Below, piece after piece: positions 1 to 7,414 of a DNA stretch of 34,011 nucleotides. How positions within the stretch are numbered: position 1 is the first letter of the stretch; every line of letters starts with the position of its first letter. Position numbers and translations under genes: made by a program. The stretch covers positions 1 through 34,011 of the forward strand of contig CALVJQ010000018.1 of NCBI GenBank assembly GCA_944332265.1. The letters run 5' to 3'. The notes below the pieces were generated by a model. The model was not told the DNA's origin and ran no database searches. It was given only the letters and a program-made list of their open reading frames with translations. The DNA is from an uncultured Bacilli bacterium (GTDB lineage Bacteria > Bacillota_I > Bacilli_A > RF39 > UBA660).

Positions 1-3
1 CAA

Positions 4-38
4 CAAAAAAAGTGTCGATATAAAAATATGACACTTTT
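4..38 (-). terminator. Intrinsic terminator of secA
   Basis: The inverted repeat AAAAGTGTC (8-16) / GACACTTTT (30-38) is followed on the minus strand by an uninterrupted T tract (4-11). It lies about 10 bases past the secA stop codon, so it most likely ends the hpf-secA transcripts. Confidence 0.8.
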
Positions 39-47
39 AAAGTTGCT

Positions 48-2552
48 TTAAGCGGTTTTACCACAACAGTTCTTATATTTCTTACCAGAGCCACATGGAC
101 AAGGATCGTTACGACCTATTTTTTTATCATTTTTAATAGGTGTTCCTTTTGTTTTTAAATGTGTATCATGAACTATTTTATTATTTCTTTGTTCTTTTCT
201 TTCAGTATTTTGTCTTACTTCAGCTTTTAATAAGAAGATAGATATTCTTGATTCAATACTACTCATTAATTCGTCGAACAATTCATAACCTTCCATTGTA
301 TAAGCCTGTAGAGGGTTAGTTTGACCATAACCACGAAGACCAATACCTTCTCTTAAATGTTCCATTGCTCCGATGTGATCAACCCATGCTTCATCTATAA
401 CTCTTAGAGCGATAGCTTTTTCAAATTCATTTATAATTTCTTTTGGTACATTTTTAGTCTTTTCTTGATAATCTTCTTTAACTTTAGCAGTTAAATATTC
501 TTTAATTTCTGATTCATCTTTCATATCTTCAATTTCTGATTCTTTTAACTTAGTTGTTTTAATTAGATTGGTATTTAAATATTCGATTATTTCTGATTTA
601 TCATCTTTTGTTAAATATCCTTCTGGTTCTATATGACTATCAACTAGATTAGCTATATTACTATCAAAAGTTGCTTGAGTTCTTTCTGAAATTGATTCTT
701 GGTCTAGTATCTCATTACGACGAGAATATATTATTTCTCTTTGTTCATTCATTACATTATCATAATCAAGTAATGATTTACGCATGTCATAGTTATTTCC
801 TTCAACTTTTTTCTGTGCTGTTTCTATACTTCTAGTGAATGTTTTAGAACGAATAGCTTGATCATCAGAGAAACCAACACTAATTAACATTTGTTTAATT
901 TTATCAGTACCAAAGCGACGCATTAAATCATCATCAAATGATACAAAGAATTGTGACATACCAGGATCTCCTTGACGTCCTGAACGTCCACGTAATTGGT
1001 TATCGATACGACGAGATTCATGTCTTTCTGTACCTATTACACATAAACCTCCTAATTCTTTAACACCTTCACCAAGTTTAATATCTGTTCCACGACCAGC
1101 CATGTTAGTAGCGATGGTGATTGCTCCTTTTTCACCAGCTTTAGCAATTATTTCGGCTTCTCTTTCATGATTTTTAGCATTTAAAACTTCATGTTTTAAC
1201 CCTTCTTTTTTTAACATACTACTTAGCTTTTCATTATTTTCAACGGAAATTGTTCCTACTAATATTGGTTGTCCAGTTTCATGGATTTCTTTTATTTTTT
1301 TAACAATAGCCGCAAATTTTCCTTTTTCAGTAGCATAGACTAAATCTGGTAAATCTTCTCTAATAACTGGTTTGTTAGTTGGTATTTGAATAACGTACAT
1401 GTTGTAGATATCTCTAAATTCTTCTTCTTCAGTTTTAGCAGTTCCTGTCATACCTGATAGTTTGTTATACATTCTAAATAAATTTTGGAATGTAATTGTC
1501 GCCATAGTTTTAGTTTCTTCATTAATTTTAACATTTTCTTTTGCTTCAATTGCTTGATGAAGACCATCACTAAATTGTCTTCCATGCATTAGACGACCAG
1601 TAAATTGATCGACAATGATAATTGAACCATCTTCAACTACGTAATCGACATCCACTTTAAAACCGTAGTTTGCTTTTAATGCTTGATTTAAATGATGAAC
1701 TAGAACTGCATTTTCTAAATCATATAAGTTTTTTAAATGAAATGTTTTTTCGATTTTTTCTACTCCAGAATCTGTAAGTGAAACGCTTTTTGTTTTTTCA
1801 TCAATAGTATAATCTTCTTCTTGTAGTTTTTTTACTGCTCTATCAGTTGAAGTGTATAAGTCTTTGGAATCAAATTTTCCACCAGATATGATAAGTGGTG
1901 TTCTTGCTTCGTCTATTAGGATTGAGTCAACTTCATCGACTATACAAAAGTTTAGTGGTCTTTGAACACGATCTTTTGCTCTTACAACCATATTATCTCT
2001 TAAATAATCGAAACCAATTTCATTGTTAGTTGAATATAGAACGTCACAATTATAGGCTGCTCTTTTTTGTTCTGGAGACATTTCTCGCATATTAAGACCT
2101 ACTGTTAGACCTAAGAATCTAAATATATTTCCCATCCATTCAGAGTCACGTTTAGCTAGGAATTCATTAACTGTAACAATATGAACACCTTTACCTGTTA
2201 AAGCATTTAAATAAGTTGGCATAGTTTCAGTTAAAGTTTTTCCTTCACCTGTTTTCATTTCAGCAATATTACCATAATGAATTGCTAAGCCACCTAATAT
2301 TTGAACAAAGTAAGGTTTTTCTCCTATAACACGATATGCAGCTTCACGAACAACAGCAAAGGCAGGAACTACTAACTCTTCTAAATCTGTTCCTGTTTCT
2401 AATGCTTCTTTAAATTCAGCAGTTTTAGCTTTTAACTCTTCGTCAGTTAAAGATGCCATTTCTTCACTTAGATCATCAATTTGATGAGCTATTTTTTCAA
2501 ACCTTTTTAATTCTTTATATTCTGAGTCTATTAATTTTCTAAAAAATCCCAT
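48..2552 (-). CDS. secA: Preprotein translocase ATPase SecA
   Basis: SecA is the cytoplasmic motor that drives unfolded preproteins through SecYEG using ATP. The 834-residue product has the family's full length. It shows the nucleotide-binding domain with MKTGEGKT (Walker A) and VDEVD (DEAD-like Walker B), the helicase-like second domain with TNMAGRGTDIKLG and GRSGRQGDPG, the helical scaffold, and a zinc-binding C-tail (DPCPCGSGKKYKNCC) that in other bacteria contacts SecB or the ribosome. I chose the ATG at 2552 because GGAGG (2561-2565) lies 8 bases upstream; an in-frame GTG five codons earlier overlaps that ribosome-binding site. The order hpf-secA matches Bacillus, where prfB follows; that position is beyond the left edge here. 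Confidence 0.98.
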   Translation of the reverse strand: MGFFRKLIDSEYKELKRFEKIAHQIDDLSEEMASLTDEELKAKTAEFKEALETGTDLEELVVPAFAVVREAAYRVIGEKPYFVQILGGLAIHYGNIAEMKTGEGKTLTETMPTYLNALTGKGVHIVTVNEFLAKRDSEWMGNIFRFLGLTVGLNMREMSPEQKRAAYNCDVLYSTNNEIGFDYLRDNMVVRAKDRVQRPLNFCIVDEVDSILIDEARTPLIISGGKFDSKDLYTSTDRAVKKLQEEDYTIDEKTKSVSLTDSGVEKIEKTFHLKNLYDLENAVLVHHLNQALKANYGFKVDVDYVVEDGSIIIVDQFTGRLMHGRQFSDGLHQAIEAKENVKINEETKTMATITFQNLFRMYNKLSGMTGTAKTEEEEFRDIYNMYVIQIPTNKPVIREDLPDLVYATEKGKFAAIVKKIKEIHETGQPILVGTISVENNEKLSSMLKKEGLKHEVLNAKNHEREAEIIAKAGEKGAITIATNMAGRGTDIKLGEGVKELGGLCVIGTERHESRRIDNQLRGRSGRQGDPGMSQFFVSFDDDLMRRFGTDKIKQMLISVGFSDDQAIRSKTFTRSIETAQKKVEGNNYDMRKSLLDYDNVMNEQREIIYSRRNEILDQESISERTQATFDSNIANLVDSHIEPEGYLTKDDKSEIIEYLNTNLIKTTKLKESEIEDMKDESEIKEYLTAKVKEDYQEKTKNVPKEIINEFEKAIALRVIDEAWVDHIGAMEHLREGIGLRGYGQTNPLQAYTMEGYELFDELMSSIESRISIFLLKAEVRQNTERKEQRNNKIVHDTHLKTKGTPIKNDKKIGRNDPCPCGSGKKYKNCCGKTA

Positions 2553-2572
2553 TGTGCATTCCTCCACGTTTT

Positions 2573-2581
2573 ATTATAACA
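2573..2581 (-). promoter_or_regulatory. Extended -10 promoter of secA
   Basis: The minus strand reads TGTTATAAT, a perfect TGnTATAAT extended -10, with no good -35. Initiation about 7 bases on would give a leader of only about 14 bases, just enough for the ribosome-binding site. Confidence 0.6.
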
Positions 2582-2678
2582 AAAATAAATAAAGTATTAA
2601 ACTTTTTTATTTTATTGTCGTTGTGTATTTATTATTGTAAGTTATTTTAGTGATAAATTCAATAAAAATCTGTTTAGA

Positions 2679-2717
2679 AGGCTTATTTTAAGCCATAAGA
2701 AAAAGGACATAAGTCCT
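2679..2717 (-). terminator. Tandem hairpins ending hpf
   Basis: Reading on the minus strand, AGGAC-TTAT-GTCCT (2704-2717) is followed by TTTTTCTT, and its first stem bases overlap the hpf TAG stop. A second hairpin, GGCTTA/TAAGCC (about 2680-2695), follows without a clear T tract. The first looks like a short intrinsic terminator separating hpf from secA, which has its own promoter. Confidence 0.6.
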
Positions 2718-3252
2718 ATTTCATATTAATTATTCCGTAATTGCCATCTTTTCTTTTATAAAGAACTGATACGCATTCTTCATCAATATTTTTAAATACG
2801 AAGAAATCATGATTTAATAGTTCGATTTGTAACATTGCTTCTTCTTCATCCATCGGTTTCATTGAAATATTTTTTCTTTTGACGATAGTACTTGCATTTT
2901 CTTCTTCTGTTTCTTCTTGTTCATAATCGAAATTAAAATCTACTGACTCTATGTTTTTATATTTTCTGTTTAATCGATCTTTATTTTTCCTCATCTGTCT
3001 TTCTAGTTTAGCAACTACTAAGTCTACTGCTGCATAAAAGTCTTCATTAGATTCTTCAGCTCTAAGCGTAAATCTCTTTGTTAATGCAGTAACTTCAATA
3101 ATTTGTTCTAAACCTTTGATTCTTACAAGAACATTAGCATTTATCTCTTCTGGATTTTCGAAATATTTATCCAATTTTGATAATTTTTCTGTAATGTAAG
3201 ATTTCATTGCTTGAGTTATTGTAACTTTTTCGCCACGAACATTTAATTTCAT
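2716..3252 (-). CDS. hpf: Ribosome hibernation promoting factor, long form
   Basis: Long HPF dimerises 70S ribosomes into inactive 100S particles in stationary phase or stress. The 178-residue product has the N-terminal S30AE/RaiA fold (about 1-105, starting MKLNVRGEKVTITQAM). An acidic linker (EQEETEEEN) leads to the C-terminal dimerisation domain with the hallmark KPMDEEEA...LLNHDFFVFKN...VLYKRKDGNYG. The start is set by GGAGG at 3262-3266: the ATG at 3252 is 9 bases away, while the two upstream in-frame ATGs are 0 and 3 bases from it. It has its own extended -10 promoter and a terminator, so it can be expressed apart from secA. Confidence 0.95.
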   Translation of the reverse strand: MKLNVRGEKVTITQAMKSYITEKLSKLDKYFENPEEINANVLVRIKGLEQIIEVTALTKRFTLRAEESNEDFYAAVDLVVAKLERQMRKNKDRLNRKYKNIESVDFNFDYEQEETEEENASTIVKRKNISMKPMDEEEAMLQIELLNHDFFVFKNIDEECVSVLYKRKDGNYGIINMK

Positions 3253-3274
3253 ATCCATCATCCTCCGTACTTAT

Positions 3275-3283
3275 ATTATACCA
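3275..3283 (-). promoter_or_regulatory. Extended -10 promoter of hpf
   Basis: The minus strand reads TGGTATAAT, a perfect TGnTATAAT. No -35 is evident. The predicted leader is about 16 bases and contains GGAGG. The element lies just beyond the stop codon of the preceding unknown gene. Confidence 0.65.
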
Positions 3284-3288
3284 TAATA

Positions 3289-3891
3289 TTATTTTTTTGC
3301 TATATTATTTAATAATAGTCTTATTGGTATTTTATCCGGAGATGAGTATAGATATGTTTTTATATTTGTCTTTTTTTCAATATTTGTTGCTATATTAGAT
3401 AAGTTTTTTAAATTACCAAATAATATTAAGGATTTTATTTGTTTTTTGATGATTATTTTTTCTAAGTATAAAAGTAATATATCTATATAATTGTTAAAAT
3501 ATATCGGAATAAAATAGACATTATGTTGATAATATATTTTTATATTTTTTTGAGAAATATTAATATATATTTTATCTAAGCTAAAATTTATAAGATTATT
3601 TATGTTTATTACTTTTATTTTATTAAAAGATAATTCTTTAAATATATTTTCTAAGTTACTTAAATACATTTTTGAATATGTATTATCTATAATTATTTCA
3701 ATGTTATCTGTTAAAATATTTGAGTTTATTTTTTCTTTAGTTATTATATCAGAAAATTCTTTAATAAAAGTGGAACTGTTGATAATTTTAAAATTATCAA
3801 CAGCAGTTAATGAATATTTTTTTATTTTATTATTGTGAATAAGATTAATTCCATTACTAGTTATATCTATAACTATTTGTTTTCTTTTCAT
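3289..3891 (-). CDS. Unknown protein, possibly a degenerate actin-like (ASKHA) fold
   Basis: I do not recognise this 200-residue protein with certainty. It is very rich in Ile, Asn and Lys, with no signal peptide or clear membrane helix. The N-terminus (IVIDITSNGINLI) resembles the first phosphate-binding strand-turn of actin-like ATPases. Near residues 155-175, LILFGNLKNLSNI resembles the later adenosine-side motif of MreB/PilM proteins, but the glycine-rich and catalytic Asp residues are missing. It starts within the spoIIQ stop (ATGA overlap, no good ribosome-binding site), so translation is probably coupled to spoIIQ. In B. subtilis the region after spoIIQ carries spoIIID and mbl (MreB-like), which makes a decayed MreB relative thinkable. 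The fold assignment is inference. The gene also contains the 28-bp palindrome listed below. Confidence 0.7.
   Translation of the reverse strand: MKRKQIVIDITSNGINLIHNNKIKKYSLTAVDNFKIINSSTFIKEFSDIITKEKINSNILTDNIEIIIDNTYSKMYLSNLENIFKELSFNKIKVININNLINFSLDKIYINISQKNIKIYYQHNVYFIPIYFNNYIDILLLYLEKIIIKKQIKSLILFGNLKNLSNIATNIEKKTNIKTYLYSSPDKIPIRLLLNNIAKK
3776..3803. repeat. Perfect 28-bp palindrome containing two inverted DnaA-box-like 9-mers
   Basis: The two 14-base arms (CTGTTGATAATTTT and its exact reverse complement) meet without a spacer. Each arm contains TGTTGATAA/TTATCAACA (3778-3786 and 3794-3802), the 9-mer that recurs in both halves of oriC and next to both parS sites. It lies inside the unknown gene at 3289-3891, about codons 30-39. 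Confidence 0.85.
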
Positions 3892-4502
3892 TTATTATTA
3901 AAATATTCTTCAGGATTAATTAAAGATCCATCTTTATAAAGTTCAAAGTGAAGGCAATTTTCTTGATCTATTTCTAATTTATTAGGACCACTTTTAGCAA
4001 TAATATCTCCTTTTTTTACTTGATCTCCTATTTTAATATTAATATCTTTTACGCTTTGATAAATAGATACAATATTATTATCATGTTCTATTTCGATTAT
4101 ATTTCCTAAAATATTGTCTTCTTTAATAGATGTTACTTTACCATCTAATATAGAAATTACATCAAATTCTTTTGATGATGAATATAGTATTCCAGTATTA
4201 GGCATATAAATATTTTCATATTTTATTAATGAGTTTTGTTGTTTATTTTCTTCATCTTGATAAGAGTAAAAATATTTATTTATTTTGACATCGCTGCTAT
4301 TATATGGCTTGATATTATTAGTAGTTATTTCTTGTTGAACTTCTAATGTATTATCAATTAATGCATCAGTAATATATGTGTCTTCAGGTACAAGATTATT
4401 ATTAAATACTCTACCTAAAAGATAATAGAGAATTAATGCTCCTATTAATACTATAATTCCTAATGTAGGAATAACCCAATCTTTTAATTTTTTTCTTGTC
4501 AT
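3888..4502 (-). CDS. spoIIQ: Stage II sporulation protein SpoIIQ, LytM-like domain
   Basis: SpoIIQ sits in the forespore membrane and pairs through its LytM-like domain with mother-cell SpoIIIAH, forming the channel that bridges both membranes during engulfment. The 204-residue product has a short basic N-terminus, one membrane helix (about 10-30), a linker, and a degenerate M23/LytM domain (about 105-204). Its signature stretches EFDVISILDGKVTSI, LGNIIEIEHDN, SIYQSV and GDQVKKGDIIAKSG closely follow Bacillus SpoIIQ. The first metal-binding His is absent (SSKEFDV) and the HxH pair reads C183-L-H185, so peptidase activity is unlikely. It lies 52 bases after spoIID on the same strand and overlaps the next gene by 4 bases. 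Confidence 0.9.
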   Translation of the reverse strand: MTRKKLKDWVIPTLGIIVLIGALILYYLLGRVFNNNLVPEDTYITDALIDNTLEVQQEITTNNIKPYNSSDVKINKYFYSYQDEENKQQNSLIKYENIYMPNTGILYSSSKEFDVISILDGKVTSIKEDNILGNIIEIEHDNNIVSIYQSVKDINIKIGDQVKKGDIIAKSGPNKLEIDQENCLHFELYKDGSLINPEEYFNNK

Positions 4503-4554
4503 TTATTTCCAACCTTTCTAAATATAAGTTTGGACAATAAAAAAAGAAATATAC

Positions 4555-5451
4555 CTAAATACTGGCAATTTCAATATTTTGATAATAATATTTTAATATT
4601 TCATCATAATGGTATCCCTCTTTAGCCATATTATTGGCACCATATTGACTCATTCCTACTCCGTGCCCATAACCTTTAGTAGTTATTTCAATATTATTAT
4701 TTAATATTATTATTGTGAAATCTGTAGAGCGAAGACCAAGTAGTTCTCTTATTTCTAAGCCTGTAAATTTCTTTGAGTTTATCTCTATTGTAGATATACG
4801 ATTAGATTCGTTTTTTTTGATATTTTGGATACTTATATTTTGACAATTAATATTTAATTTTTGACAAAAAGTTTCTTTAGAAATTGTAGATATTTCTTGA
4901 TTATCTTCATCAAATGGAGAAGGAATAATATTAAGATATTCTGTTTCTTCATTAAAAGCATTTAAAGAAGATTCTGTATAGCCATTACTCATAGCATAGT
5001 AGTAAGCTTTTATAGGCATGTCTTCATAATACATTATTAGTCCTTTAGTTTCTAGAACACAATCTTTAATTTTATTATAGTATTTTGGATAATCTTCTTG
5101 CCATTTTTGGTGCATTTCTGAATTTGTTAGATATACTTGATTGTCAGTAGTAGATTTTATATTAGGATTATTTTTCAAATAATTTATAGCATATGTTCTG
5201 GCAGCAATAGCTTGGGCTTTTAAGGCTTCTTTTTCAAATAGTGCTGGCATTTCTCCAGCTACTACACCAATTATATATTCTTCTAATTCTATATTAATTA
5301 TACCTTCTGATGTTTTAACATTTAATCTAGTTTCTTCGATTTCTTCTTTTTTAGGCATAATAAAATTAGTTTCTTTTTTAAAGAAACTAATTATAGTAAT
5401 TGGAAGTAAAAGACATATTATATAAATTAATTTTTTATTCAAAATATTCAT
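4555..5451 (-). CDS. spoIID: Stage II sporulation protein SpoIID, lytic transglycosylase
   Basis: SpoIID cleaves glycan strands and, with SpoIIP and SpoIIM, drives engulfment of the forespore. The 298-residue product has an N-terminal membrane anchor (about 8-24). The conserved SpoIID domain includes VVAGEMPALFEKEALKAQ, whose Glu67 corresponds to the known catalytic Glu, and the C-terminal GYGHGVGMSQYGAN motif. The ATG at 5451 has AAGGA almost touching it; a TTG three codons later is better spaced from that site, so the true start may be there. It follows ywzB by 7 bases and precedes spoIIQ, close to the Bacillus arrangement. A 13-bp inverted repeat lies in codons about 20-30. SpoIIP and SpoIIM are not in the window. 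Confidence 0.95.
   Translation of the reverse strand: MNILNKKLIYIICLLLPITIISFFKKETNFIMPKKEEIEETRLNVKTSEGIINIELEEYIIGVVAGEMPALFEKEALKAQAIAARTYAINYLKNNPNIKSTTDNQVYLTNSEMHQKWQEDYPKYYNKIKDCVLETKGLIMYYEDMPIKAYYYAMSNGYTESSLNAFNEETEYLNIIPSPFDEDNQEISTISKETFCQKLNINCQNISIQNIKKNESNRISTIEINSKKFTGLEIRELLGLRSTDFTIIILNNNIEITTKGYGHGVGMSQYGANNMAKEGYHYDEILKYYYQNIEIASI
5364..5392 (-). repeat. 13-bp inverted repeat in the spoIID 5' coding region
   Basis: AATTAGTTTCTTT (5364-5376) and its exact reverse complement (5380-5392) are separated by three bases. The transcript could form a 13-bp hairpin over codons for ISFFKKETN, just after the membrane anchor. No T tract follows, so it is not a typical terminator. Confidence 0.75.
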
Positions 5452-5458
5452 TCCTTTT

Positions 5459-5659
5459 TTAATTTATAATACTTGTTAAATCAACAAAATCGGTAATGAA
5501 ATTAGTTAATAAATAACTTAAGGAAATACTTAGTATTAAAACTAGAACGCGAGCTTCTAGAGCTTTGTTTTTCTTAATAAAACCGTCAAAATTAATTCCT
5601 GAAATAGCAAAGATACTAATAAATAAGCTTATAACATATATAATAGCTTTATAGTTCAT
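5459..5659 (-). CDS. ywzB: Small membrane protein of the YwzB family (DUF1146)
   Basis: This 66-residue protein has two predicted membrane helices (about 5-23 and 39-58) joined by a charged turn, FDGFIKKNKALEARV. The layout and the turn fit the DUF1146/YwzB family of unknown function. In B. subtilis ywzB is encoded near murAA and spoIID, so its place between rpiB and spoIID supports the call. Its start overlaps the end of rpiB by 11 bases and it ends 7 bases before spoIID, which implies cotranscription. Confidence 0.8.
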   Translation of the reverse strand: MNYKAIIYVISLFISIFAISGINFDGFIKKNKALEARVLVLILSISLSYLLTNFITDFVDLTSIIN

Positions 5660-6098
5660 TATATGTACCTTCCTCGTAATTAATGATTTTTTTTACACGA
5701 CGTAAATGTCTTTCTTCTAATGATTTTTCTGTTGTTAGAAATTTTTCAATCATAGCTATTAATTCGTTAATATCTTGTTTATAACTTAGAGCGATTATGT
5801 TTGCATCATTGTGAAGTCTTGCTAGATAAGCTTGTTCTACACTAGAACAATGAGCACAACGTATGCCTTTTACTTTGTTAGCAGCAATACTCATTCCTAT
5901 ACCGGTTCCACACATTAATATTCCAAAGTCAGCCTCTTTATTTTTAATTGATTCAGCTACTTTAAATGCATAATCTGGATAATCATCGGTATCGTTATTA
6001 TGAGGACTTTTATCTAGAATCTCATAGTTACTTAATTTTTTGATGATGTCTTTTTTTTGATCAACTCCGTTATGATCAGTAGCAATTGCTATTTTCAT
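5649..6098 (-). CDS. rpiB: Ribose-5-phosphate isomerase B
   Basis: RpiB interconverts ribulose 5-phosphate and ribose 5-phosphate in the pentose phosphate pathway. The 149-residue length fits the RpiB/LacAB family. Visible motifs are IATDHNG (phosphate and sugar contacts, Asp8-His9), the catalytic Cys63 in LMCGTGIGMSIAANK, and ARLHNDANI. The ribosome-binding site AAGGAG lies inside the last codons of the upstream ATP-grasp gene, and the two genes share ATGA, so translation is coupled. A LacA/LacB role is less likely because only one such gene is present and no lac genes are nearby. Confidence 0.95.
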   Translation of the reverse strand: MKIAIATDHNGVDQKKDIIKKLSNYEILDKSPHNNDTDDYPDYAFKVAESIKNKEADFGILMCGTGIGMSIAANKVKGIRCAHCSSVEQAYLARLHNDANIIALSYKQDINELIAMIEKFLTTEKSLEERHLRRVKKIINYEEGTYNEL

Positions 6099-7108
6099 TC
6101 TTCTTCTCCTTTTTTATTCATTGCTTTTTTAAATCTTGGTAATAAACCTATTCCATCTGTACGATGAGGTGGTAGTTGATATAAATCATGACCAGGGAAT
6201 TCATTACCTTCAATTAAGAATGGATCTTTAATACCAAGGCAAACATCCCAGCCAACGTATCCAACTTCAGGAATTTCCTTTGATGCTTGGATAACAAATC
6301 TTTTTATTCTTGGCCATTTTGGTATTTTAAACCATAAAATTGGTTCATTTGTCAGTGGATGTCTTTCATATATATTCATTTTTTTATCAATAGCTAAATA
6401 ATCGATAATTCCTGTTTCAATATTAATTGGAGCAACTAGTCCATCATGGTTGAAATTATCAACCACATTATTATTGTTACCAATTCGTAAGAATGCAGCA
6501 ACAATTTCACTATTTAAAGTAACAATTCGAATAGTATTTATTGACGATGGGTGTAATTTAGATATTTCTTCACATTGAACTGCTATTTCTTCAACTAAAT
6601 ATCTTTTAGTTTCCAAAAGATTATCATAAATTTTTTTGATATTTTTAGAGTTAGTTTTAAATATTTCAACACCTTTACCACAACTTTCTGATAGTGGCTT
6701 TACAAGAATATCTTGATGTTTATGACAAAATTCTTTAAATTCTTCATAATTTTCTTCAGTTCCTGTTACTTCCATCCAATCACGTAGCAAATATTTATTA
6801 AACTTTTTATTAAATAATATTTTATCACTAAAGTATTTGGTAAATGCTGGATTATTATATTTTTTGACTATGCTATTATTAATCCCTCTTGTAATAATAG
6901 TTGCTCTTTGTTTTTTATTTAAGTTATACATTTCATATAATTTGTAATCCATATAACCTGCTTGATATTTTATACCACAATAAATAATATCAAAAAAGAT
7001 TGATATTTTATTTTTATTAGTTTTCTCTTTTATTTCATTTATAGTGGTGAACATTTTATTGTAATCCATACTTTTTATTCTTTTTAGTAAATATCCTATT
7101 TTTCCCAT
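6095..7108 (-). CDS. ATP-grasp enzyme, sugar-transfer-associated type
   Basis: The 337-residue protein matches the pattern of the ATPgrasp_ST family (sugar-transfer-associated ATP-grasp). An N-terminal helical part is followed by LVKPLSESCGKGVEIF (nucleotide-binding strand and loop), YLVEEIAVQ (adenine-side hinge), NTIRIVTL, FNHDGLVAPINIETG, GWDVCLGI and FLIEGNEFPG, with the metal-binding Glu/Asn near the C-terminus. Relatives often sit in capsule or cell-surface polysaccharide loci and are thought to form an amide or ester bond on a carbohydrate carrier; the substrate here is unknown. AGGTGAT precedes the ATG, and the gene has its own extended -10 promoter just after the rpmE terminator. It overlaps rpiB by 4 bases. 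No glycosyltransferase lies nearby. Confidence 0.75.
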   Translation of the reverse strand: MGKIGYLLKRIKSMDYNKMFTTINEIKEKTNKNKISIFFDIIYCGIKYQAGYMDYKLYEMYNLNKKQRATIITRGINNSIVKKYNNPAFTKYFSDKILFNKKFNKYLLRDWMEVTGTEENYEEFKEFCHKHQDILVKPLSESCGKGVEIFKTNSKNIKKIYDNLLETKRYLVEEIAVQCEEISKLHPSSINTIRIVTLNSEIVAAFLRIGNNNNVVDNFNHDGLVAPINIETGIIDYLAIDKKMNIYERHPLTNEPILWFKIPKWPRIKRFVIQASKEIPEVGYVGWDVCLGIKDPFLIEGNEFPGHDLYQLPPHRTDGIGLLPRFKKAMNKKGEEE

Positions 7109-7125
7109 TTATATCACCTATTGAT

Positions 7126-7134
7126 AGTATATCA
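7126..7134 (-). promoter_or_regulatory. Extended -10 promoter of the ATP-grasp/rpiB operon
   Basis: The minus strand reads TGATATACT (TGnTATACT) just after the rpmE terminator. The predicted leader is about 11 bases and contains AGGTGAT. It would drive the ATP-grasp gene, rpiB, ywzB and possibly spoIID. Confidence 0.5.
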
Positions 7135-7154
7135 CAATTTTCTTAATTTTAAAA

Positions 7155-7192
7155 AAGGCTTATAAAAGCAAAAAAAATGCTTATTAAGCATT
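7155..7192 (-). terminator. Intrinsic terminator of rpmE, with a weak second hairpin
   Basis: On the minus strand AATGCTTA and TAAGCATT (7176-7192) form a hairpin followed by eight T residues. The rpmE stop codon (7184-7186) is in its centre. A smaller GCTT-TTAT-AAGC hairpin with its own T tract follows (about 7155-7168). Confidence 0.85.
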
Positions 7193-7396
7193 TTCTTGAT
7201 CATAACCGAATTTTTTGTTGAATTTTTCAACAGCACCAGTTTTCTTTGCTTTACCTTGTTTTCCTGTATAGAATGGATGACATTCACTACATACTTCAAC
7301 ATGAATTTCATCTTTAGTTGATTTTGTTGTAAATGTAGCTCCACATGCACAAGTAACTTTGCAATCTTTCATTTCTGGATGAATATTTTTTCTCAT
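7184..7396 (-). CDS. rpmE: Ribosomal protein L31, zinc-binding form
   Basis: L31 is a large-subunit protein at the subunit bridge. The 70-residue product starts [11 protein letters not shown] and has four cysteines at 16, 18, 36 and 39 (CACG and CSECH). That marks the zinc-carrying C+ type, which zinc-starved cells often replace with a C- paralogue; none is in the window. AAGGAG is 7 bases before the ATG. The gene has its own promoter, a structured leader and a terminator, so it is monocistronic, sitting between murA and the ATP-grasp gene. The neighbourhood murA-rpmE-prfA-prmC is also seen in Bacillus. Confidence 0.97.
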   Translation of the reverse strand: MRKNIHPEMKDCKVTCACGATFTTKSTKDEIHVEVCSECHPFYTGKQGKAKKTGAVEKFNKKFGYDQENA

Positions 7397-7414
7397 TTTT
7401 ATTCTCCTTCCGCC

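Noticed and set aside
3602..3838. A plus-strand open frame of 78 codons antisense to the unknown gene at 3289.
   Set aside because: It arises from AT-rich complement sequence, has no ribosome-binding site, and the minus-strand gene has better support (coupling to spoIIQ).
3888..3891. Possible use of TGA as tryptophan (Mycoplasma-type code), considered because of the very low GC content.
   Set aside because: spoIIQ ends in TGA at a sensible place and Trp residues in DnaA, ArgRS and others are encoded by TGG, so code 11 fits.
7132..7350. A 72-codon open frame overlaps rpmE on the same strand in another frame.
   Set aside because: It has no ribosome-binding site and its product reads as a frameshifted shadow of the clearly real L31 gene.
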